This document shows, one piece after another, positions 49,181 through 53,614 of a stretch of DNA of 53,614 nt (within the stretch, counting starts at the first letter, position 1; every line of letters starts with the position of its first letter). Origin of the DNA: Bacteroidaceae bacterium (GTDB taxonomy: Bacteria; Bacteroidota; Bacteroidia; Bacteroidales; Bacteroidaceae); assembly GCA_024401055.1 (NCBI GenBank), contig JAKSLT010000005.1, forward strand, positions 1 through 53,614, given 5' to 3'. Below the pieces are notes generated by a model. That model was not told the origin of the DNA, did no database searches, and saw nothing but the letters and a program-made list of their open reading frames with translations. A program made the position numbers and the translations under genes.

Positions 49181-51490
49181 ATGAATGTAATTACGAAGAC
49201 TGTCTCCCTGCCTGACGGACGTACCATCAGCATCGAGACCGGCAAGCTGGCCAAACAGGCCGACGGCGCAGTAATGCTGCGCATGAACAACACGATGCTG
49301 CTTGCCACTGTTTGCGGTGCCAAAGACGCTGTACCCGGCACCGATTTCATGCCCCTCCAATGCGACTACAAGGAAAAGTATTCCGCTGCCGGTCGCTTCC
49401 CCGGCGGCTTCACCAAGCGTGAAGGCCGTGCCGGTGACTACGAAATCCTCACGAGCCGCCTCGTGGACCGCGCTCTGCGCCCCCTCTTCCCCAGCGACTA
49501 CCACGCTGAGGTATTTGTGAATATCATCCTCTTCAGCGCCGACGGCGAAGACATGCCCGACGCTCTGGCTGGCTTCGCTGCCTCCGCCGCCCTGGCTTGC
49601 AGCGACATACCCTTCGAGGGCCCCATCTCTGAAGTGCGCGTGGCCCGCATCAACGGCGAATATGTAATCAACCCCACCTTCAAGCAACTCGAGCAGGCCG
49701 ACATGGACCTCATGGTAGGCGCCACCGAGGAGAACATCATGATGGTGGAAGGCGAGATGAAGGAAGTCCCCGAGACCGCCCTCCTCGAAGCCCTCAAGGC
49801 TGCCCACGAGGCCATCAAGCCCATGTGCCGCCTCCAGAAGGAACTGATGCAGGAACTCGGCACCGACGTGAAGCGCGAGTACTGCCACGAGGTGAACGAC
49901 GAAGAACTGCGTGAGCAGATTCGCCGCGAACTCTACCAGCCCGCCTACGACATCACCAAGCAGGCCCTTGAGAAGCACGCCCGTGCCGAAGCCTTCGAGA
50001 AGCTCCGCGAGGACTTCAAGGTGGCCTATGCCGAGGCTCACACCGAGCTCACCCCCGAGGAACTCGAAGAGAAGAACGCCCTCGTGGACCGCTACTATCA
50101 CGACGTAGAACGCGACGCCATGCGCCGCTGCGTGCTGGACGAAGGCATCCGCCTCGACGGCCGTAAGACCACCGACATCCGCCCCATCTGGTGCGAAGCC
50201 GGTCCTCTGCCCATGCCTCACGGCAGCGCCATCTTCACCCGTGGCGAGACCCAGAGCCTCTCCACCACCACCCTCGGCACCAAGCTCGATGAAAAGATGG
50301 TGGACGACGTGCTGGACAAGAGCTATATGAAGTTCCTCCTCCACTACAACTTCCCTCCCTTCTCCACCGGCGAAGCCAAGGCCCAGCGTGGCGTAGGCCG
50401 TCGTGAAATCGGCCACGGCCATCTCGCATGGCGCGGCCTGAAGGGTCAGATTCCTGCCGACTTCCCCTACACCGTCCGCGTGGTCAGCGACATCCTCGAG
50501 AGCAACGGTTCCAGCTCCATGGCCACCGTCTGCGCAGGCTGCCTCTCCCTCATGGACGCCGGCGTGCCCCTCAAGAACCCCGTCAGCGGCATCGCCATGG
50601 GTCTCATCAAGAACCCCGGTGAAGACAAGTATGCCGTGCTGAGCGACATCCTCGGCGACGAGGACCACCTTGGCGACATGGACTTCAAGACCACCGGTAC
50701 CGTAAACGGCCTCACCGCCACCCAGATGGATATCAAGTGCGACGGTCTCTCCTACGAAATCCTCGAGAAGGCCCTCTTGCAGGCCAAGGCCGGCCGTGAG
50801 CACATCCTCGGCGAGATGCTGAAGACCCTCGACGCTCCCCGCGCCGACTTCAAGCCCCAGGTACCCCGCATCGTGGCCTTCGAGATTCCCAAGGAGTTCA
50901 TCGGTGCCGTCATTGGCCCTGGTGGCAAGATTATCCAGGGAATGCAGGAAGACACCGGCGCCACCATCACCATCGACGAAGAAGATGGCGTGGGCAAGGT
51001 GCAGGTCAGCGCTCCCAACAAGGACAGCATCGACGCTGCCGTGGCCAAGATCCGTGCCATCGTGGCTATGCCCGAGGTGGGCGAGACCTACGAGGCCCGC
51101 GTCGTAAGCATCATGCCTTACGGTTGCTTCGTTGAGTTCATGCCCGGCAAGGAAGGTCTGCTCCACATCAGCGAGATCGCTTGGAAGCGTTTCGAGACGA
51201 TGGAAGAGACCGGCCTGAAGGAAGGCGATAAGATTGCCGTGAAACTCCTTGAGATTGACCCCAAGACCGGCAAGTTCCGCCTCAGCCATCGCGCTCTGGA
51301 AGAGAAGCCCGAAGGCTGGGAAGACCGCCCCGCACGTCCCCGTCGCGAACGCGGCGACCGCCCCGAGCGCGGTGACCGTCCCCGTCGTGAGCATGGCGAC
51401 CGTCCTCGCCGCGACTTCAACGACCGTCCCCATCGCGACAACGAAGAGCAGCCCCGCACCGAAAGTGCCGAGCAGCCCACCGAAGAGTAA
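49181..51490 (+). CDS. pnp: Polyribonucleotide nucleotidyltransferase (PNPase)
   Basis: PNPase degrades RNA 3' to 5' by phosphorolysis. The 769 residues contain two RNase PH domains (the first with [14 protein letters not shown], the second with [15 protein letters not shown] and the phosphate-site region [16 protein letters not shown]), a KH domain ([21 protein letters not shown]) and an S1 domain ([30 protein letters not shown]). The C-terminus is a charged tail with repeated RGDRP motifs (about 722-769), which could bind RNA or partners. The codon choice (GGT, GCT) is closer to ompA than to its neighbours. It is monocistronic with a strong terminator. Confidence 0.97.
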   Translation: MNVITKTVSLPDGRTISIETGKLAKQADGAVMLRMNNTMLLATVCGAKDAVPGTDFMPLQCDYKEKYSAAGRFPGGFTKREGRAGDYEILTSRLVDRALRPLFPSDYHAEVFVNIILFSADGEDMPDALAGFAASAALACSDIPFEGPISEVRVARINGEYVINPTFKQLEQADMDLMVGATEENIMMVEGEMKEVPETALLEALKAAHEAIKPMCRLQKELMQELGTDVKREYCHEVNDEELREQIRRELYQPAYDITKQALEKHARAEAFEKLREDFKVAYAEAHTELTPEELEEKNALVDRYYHDVERDAMRRCVLDEGIRLDGRKTTDIRPIWCEAGPLPMPHGSAIFTRGETQSLSTTTLGTKLDEKMVDDVLDKSYMKFLLHYNFPPFSTGEAKAQRGVGRREIGHGHLAWRGLKGQIPADFPYTVRVVSDILESNGSSSMATVCAGCLSLMDAGVPLKNPVSGIAMGLIKNPGEDKYAVLSDILGDEDHLGDMDFKTTGTVNGLTATQMDIKCDGLSYEILEKALLQAKAGREHILGEMLKTLDAPRADFKPQVPRIVAFEIPKEFIGAVIGPGGKIIQGMQEDTGATITIDEEDGVGKVQVSAPNKDSIDAAVAKIRAIVAMPEVGETYEARVVSIMPYGCFVEFMPGKEGLLHISEIAWKRFETMEETGLKEGDKIAVKLLEIDPKTGKFRLSHRALEEKPEGWEDRPARPRRERGDRPERGDRPRREHGDRPRRDFNDRPHRDNEEQPRTESAEQPTEE

Positions 51491-51533
51491 TCCCGTTTGT
51501 CACAAGCGTTGACATAACGCGCCATCCATAAAC

Positions 51534-51571
51534 AAGCTCCCCCGACAGCATAGTCCGTCGGGGGAGCTTTT
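51534..51571 (+). terminator. Terminator of pnp
   Basis: AAGCTCCCCCGAC (51534-51546) pairs perfectly with GTCGGGGGAGCTT (51557-51569), followed by TT. It is a 13-bp stem. Confidence 0.92.
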
Positions 51572-51860
51572 GTATGAGATGCTCATATAACACAATACAG
51601 CTTTGTGCCGGCATTATGTAGGTGTCAATAAAAATTGCCTATCTATACAAAATGTGTAAAATATCACGAAAACGGCACGACTCTTGGTGTAATTTTACAC
51701 AAAAACGGCAGATACGCATAGACGTTGTATCTTTTTATCAATGGAAAACCTTTCAAAAATGTACTGCAAGGATGTAGCAATGTAGGAAATGTAGCAGAAA
51801 ATGTACTCCGCGCGTGTACGCGCGTACATTTATAATATACACAGCACATTTCTTTTTATT
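51572..51860. other. AT-rich intergenic region upstream of the second leader
   Basis: No supported gene is seen. It contains the 33-bp exact repeat at 51771-51803 and a GCGCGTGTACGCGC palindrome-like stretch near 51812. A 61-codon minus-strand frame here has no features of a real gene. Base composition falls sharply compared with the pnp side. Confidence 0.5.
51771..51803. repeat. 33-bp exact repeat, copy 2
   Basis: Exact reverse complement of 12822-12854. Relative to the BspA genes, the two copies have the same orientation: downstream of the first locus and upstream of the second. Confidence 0.85.
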
Positions 51861-51863
51861 TAT

Positions 51864-51894
51864 TTGGCTGTTTGACGAAAAGTTGGTACTTTTG
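51864..51894 (+). promoter_or_regulatory. Promoter of the structured leader (copy 2)
   Basis: TTGG (51864-51867), a 19-nt spacer and TACTTTTG (51887-51894). It has the same architecture as the copy-1 promoter. Confidence 0.85.
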
Positions 51895-51896
51895 CA

Positions 51897-52193
51897 GCGC
51901 ATTCCATAAGGAGTGCAGACATAGAAGAAAGCGTAAGCTTTGTCCTTTTATCAGAAATCGCCTAATTTACAGAGAAGGACGAGCAGTATTTACGCCCTGT
52001 TGTGCCTATACATCCACCCCTATAGGCGGGTGGTGCTGTATATCGGTACGGCGTGGGGTGGACTGTTTGTTTCTCTGGAGGCGTTTGGCGATGCCCTGAT
52101 AAAGACAAGCATTAGTCCCTACGCCTTTTTGTATGCCTATAAGTCAACAACCTTTAGCGCCGACCTTGGGACGGGGAGGATTTCTTGCGACAG
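51897..52193 (+). ncRNA. Structured leader (copy 2) in front of the DUF2971-like gene
   Basis: This ~295-nt sequence is highly similar to the leader at 15003-15304. Nested pairs are ATCGCC (51957-51962) with GGCGAT (52087-52092), CAGAGAA (51970-51976) with TTCTCTG (52071-52077), and TCCACCCC (52013-52020) with GGGGTGGA (52055-52062). The hairpin AAAGC-GTAA-GCTTT lies at 51928-51941. GTCCTT (51942-51947) can also pair with AAGGAC (51975-51980), which would make a pseudoknot or an alternative fold. It ends with GGGACGGGGAGG 15 nt before the ATG at 52194. The downstream gene differs from copy 1, but a BspA gene follows next. Confidence 0.7.
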
Positions 52194-52874
52194 ATGAAAG
52201 GTACATGGTACAAGTATTACGCGCCGACAAATTTAGGGGTTGAACGATTGCCTCCTAAGACCGTGATATGCCATTATTTCAAGGATGTTTCTTTTTTACG
52301 TCCTGTATTATTGGGCACGTTTCGGTTTGACAAGAAAGGAGGATGGCCAGACCCACATGAAAGGGGGGAGCACACAAGTCCTTTCTTAATCTATCCTGCA
52401 AAGGAAGATGTTCCACTGGAAAGATTAAAGGAACATCAAGAAAGGATGAAAGATATTCGTTCCTCCAAAGAATTGTATGCTTCGTGCTGGATGATAAAAG
52501 AGACCGATAGTGCACTAATGTGGAGCGGACGAGAGCATGGAGCTTGTATCTTTAGCACAATAGATGATGTTGTCGGAGCTTTGAATGTTGAAGACTATGA
52601 GATAGTTTGTGGGCAAATAAGATATACAAACAGCCGGTACGAGTCGCATAATTTTGCGGACTTCATCTTTGAGAAAGCAGAAGAATATAGCGAGGAAAGA
52701 GAGTTCAGGTTTTATCTTGACCAAGACGGAGACAAAGACTACAAAGAAATAGCTATTGACCCTTCTGTACTGATACATAAAATCATATTGGGTCCAAAGG
52801 TAAACTTTCCTACTCCATCTCAATATAAATTAGGAGAAACAATCAATATATCTAAAACAAAACTTAAATTATAG
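52194..52874 (+). CDS. DUF2971-like protein, AT-rich
   Basis: This is a 226-residue cytoplasmic protein starting at ATG 52194 (MKGTWYKYYAPTNLGVERL); an in-frame TTG 9 nt earlier is less likely. The segments YASCWMIKETDSALMWSGREHGACIFS and EKAEEYSEEREFRFYL match the general pattern of DUF2971 (a Trp-containing core, then a late Glu-Arg-Glu-x-Arg element), a family of unknown function sometimes found near defence genes. The match is by eye and tentative. AT content is much higher than in the housekeeping genes, suggesting transfer. It is inserted between a BspA-type leader and the BspA-like gene 5 nt downstream, so all three may be one transcript. Confidence 0.65.
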   Translation: MKGTWYKYYAPTNLGVERLPPKTVICHYFKDVSFLRPVLLGTFRFDKKGGWPDPHERGEHTSPFLIYPAKEDVPLERLKEHQERMKDIRSSKELYASCWMIKETDSALMWSGREHGACIFSTIDDVVGALNVEDYEIVCGQIRYTNSRYESHNFADFIFEKAEEYSEEREFRFYLDQDGDKDYKEIAIDPSVLIHKIILGPKVNFPTPSQYKLGETINISKTKLKL

Positions 52875-52879
52875 AGAAA

Positions 52880-53614
52880 ATGAAGAACAGATTTTTTATT
52901 ATGCTAATGACTCTCAGCATAATAATGCCGCAAGCTATCAAGGCTTATGACTTTGAGAAGGATGGTATTTATTATAGAATTTCGGGAGATGATGTGTCAG
53001 TAACTTGCAAAAACCTATCGACACCGACATACTCTGGTAACATCCGTATTCCGTCTTCTGTATCCAATAATGGTAAAACATATAATGTGACAAGTATTGG
53101 TTACGCTGCCTTCTATTATTGCAGCGGCCTGACCTCCGTCACCATCCCTAACAGCGTAACGAGCATAGGAGACGCAGCCTTCTGGCTTTGCACAGGCCTG
53201 ACCTCCATCACCATCCCTAACAGCGTGACGAGCATAGGAAGCGAAGCCTTCCGCGATTGCAGCAGCCTGACATCCGTCATCATTCCTAAAAGCGTGACGA
53301 GCGTAGGAAAGGCTGCCTTCGCTAGCTGCAGCAACTTGACCTCTATTTATGTTCAGGCTGAAAACACGAAGTATGACAGTCGTGAAAATTGCAATGCCAT
53401 TATTGAGACTGCAAGTAACGCACTTGTTGCTAGCTGTAAAAACACCATCATCCCTAACAGCGTGACGAGCATAGGAGACGCAGCCTTCTGGCTTTGCACA
53501 GGCCTGACCTCCGTCACCATCCCTAACAGCGTGACGAGCATAGGAAAAAATGCCTTCGCTAATTGCAGCGGCCTGACATCCATTACCATCCCTAACAGCG
53601 TGACGAGCATAGGA
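52880..53614 (+). CDS. BspA-like leucine-rich-repeat surface protein (3' end beyond window)
   Basis: This is a partial gene, open to the window end (245 codons seen). The signal peptide MKNRFFIMLMTLSIIMPQAIKA is followed by YDFEKDGIYYRISG, the same N-terminal motif as the BspA-like protein at 13.3-15.0 kb. 23-residue LRR_5 units follow ([21 protein letters not shown] and similar), interrupted by a spacer (IYVQAENTKYDSRENCNAIIETASNALVASCKN) typical of BspA relatives. The nucleotide repeats in the LRR region are nearly identical. It is probably a surface adhesin. The missing C-terminus should carry the sorting-like tail if it matches the first copy. Confidence 0.88.
   Translation, partial: MKNRFFIMLMTLSIIMPQAIKAYDFEKDGIYYRISGDDVSVTCKNLSTPTYSGNIRIPSSVSNNGKTYNVTSIGYAAFYYCSGLTSVTIPNSVTSIGDAAFWLCTGLTSITIPNSVTSIGSEAFRDCSSLTSVIIPKSVTSVGKAAFASCSNLTSIYVQAENTKYDSRENCNAIIETASNALVASCKNTIIPNSVTSIGDAAFWLCTGLTSVTIPNSVTSIGKNAFANCSGLTSITIPNSVTSIG

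Noticed and set aside
49163-51433. 756-codon minus-strand frame opposite pnp
   Set aside because: pnp is unambiguous by RNase PH, KH and S1 motifs.
51664-51849. 61-codon minus-strand frame in AT-rich intergenic DNA
   Set aside because: No promoter, no recognisable composition or motif, and it overlaps the 33-bp repeat.
51897-52193. Known riboswitch such as cobalamin, TPP or cyclic-di-GMP
   Set aside because: I could not find the conserved boxes of these classes; downstream genes are surface or unknown proteins rather than biosynthesis or transport genes. A covariance-model search would be decisive.

Overview
The window comes from a GC-rich member of the Bacteroidales, probably Prevotellaceae-like; the genus is not resolvable from the sequence. 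The grounds are: Bacteroidota promoters (TTGG or TTTG, a 19-nt spacer, then TAnnTTTG) in front of many genes; a MurF-Alr fusion; the order guaB, two parvulin isomerases, OstA-like, mutL; BspA-like leucine-rich-repeat surface proteins; a PCMD-domain protein; and several secreted proteins ending in a YDLxGR type-A-sorting-like tail. No phage, plasmid, CRISPR array or intact transposase was seen.

Layout. 0.5-6.5 kb (minus): guaA, a DJ-1/PfpI protein and a large secreted GH31 enzyme with dockerin-like and cohesin-like modules. 7-12.8 kb: an AGE-family epimerase (minus) divergent from DUF3822, rsmD, a RecD-like helicase and a glycosyltransferase (plus). 13-15.3 kb (minus): a small ORF and a BspA-like LRR protein behind a long structured leader. 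15.9-22 kb (minus): porin, recG, murF-alr. 22-31.9 kb (plus): PCMD protein, then guaB, ppiC, surA-like, ostA-like and mutL. 32-34.4 kb: a possible small RNA and ompA. 35-38.5 kb (plus): kdsD, a cardiolipin-synthase-like protein, an acidic-tailed membrane protein and a RecA-like ATPase. 38.7-45.2 kb (minus): a GH29 fucosidase and two related multi-module secreted proteins. 45.7-51.5 kb: tRNA-Leu, parC and pnp. 51.9 kb to the end: a second copy of the structured leader, an AT-rich DUF2971-like gene and a second BspA-like gene cut by the window edge.

The genes fall into housekeeping functions (GMP synthesis by guaA and guaB, wall and envelope assembly by murF-alr, SurA-like, OstA-like and KdsD, DNA repair by mutL and recG, RNA decay by pnp) and outer-surface or glycan-scavenging functions (GH31, GH29, AGE epimerase, porin, BspA, PCMD).

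The most unusual content is repetitive or non-coding. (1) A ~170-bp palindromic element with 14-15-bp inverted termini sits in frame inside the RecD-like helicase, the glycosyltransferase and the fucosidase. Two copies are ~98% identical but in opposite orientation, and both keep their host gene open. (2) A ~290-nt leader with nested complementary segments occurs twice, ~37 kb apart, each copy behind a perfect promoter. (3) Three intergenic loci carry 21-bp-period arrays in converging orientation. (4) Heptanucleotide arrays abut the start codons of four genes and lie inside the GH31 coding region. (5) There is a MITE-like element downstream of ompA and a possible small RNA made of 21-nt units with a canonical promoter and terminator.
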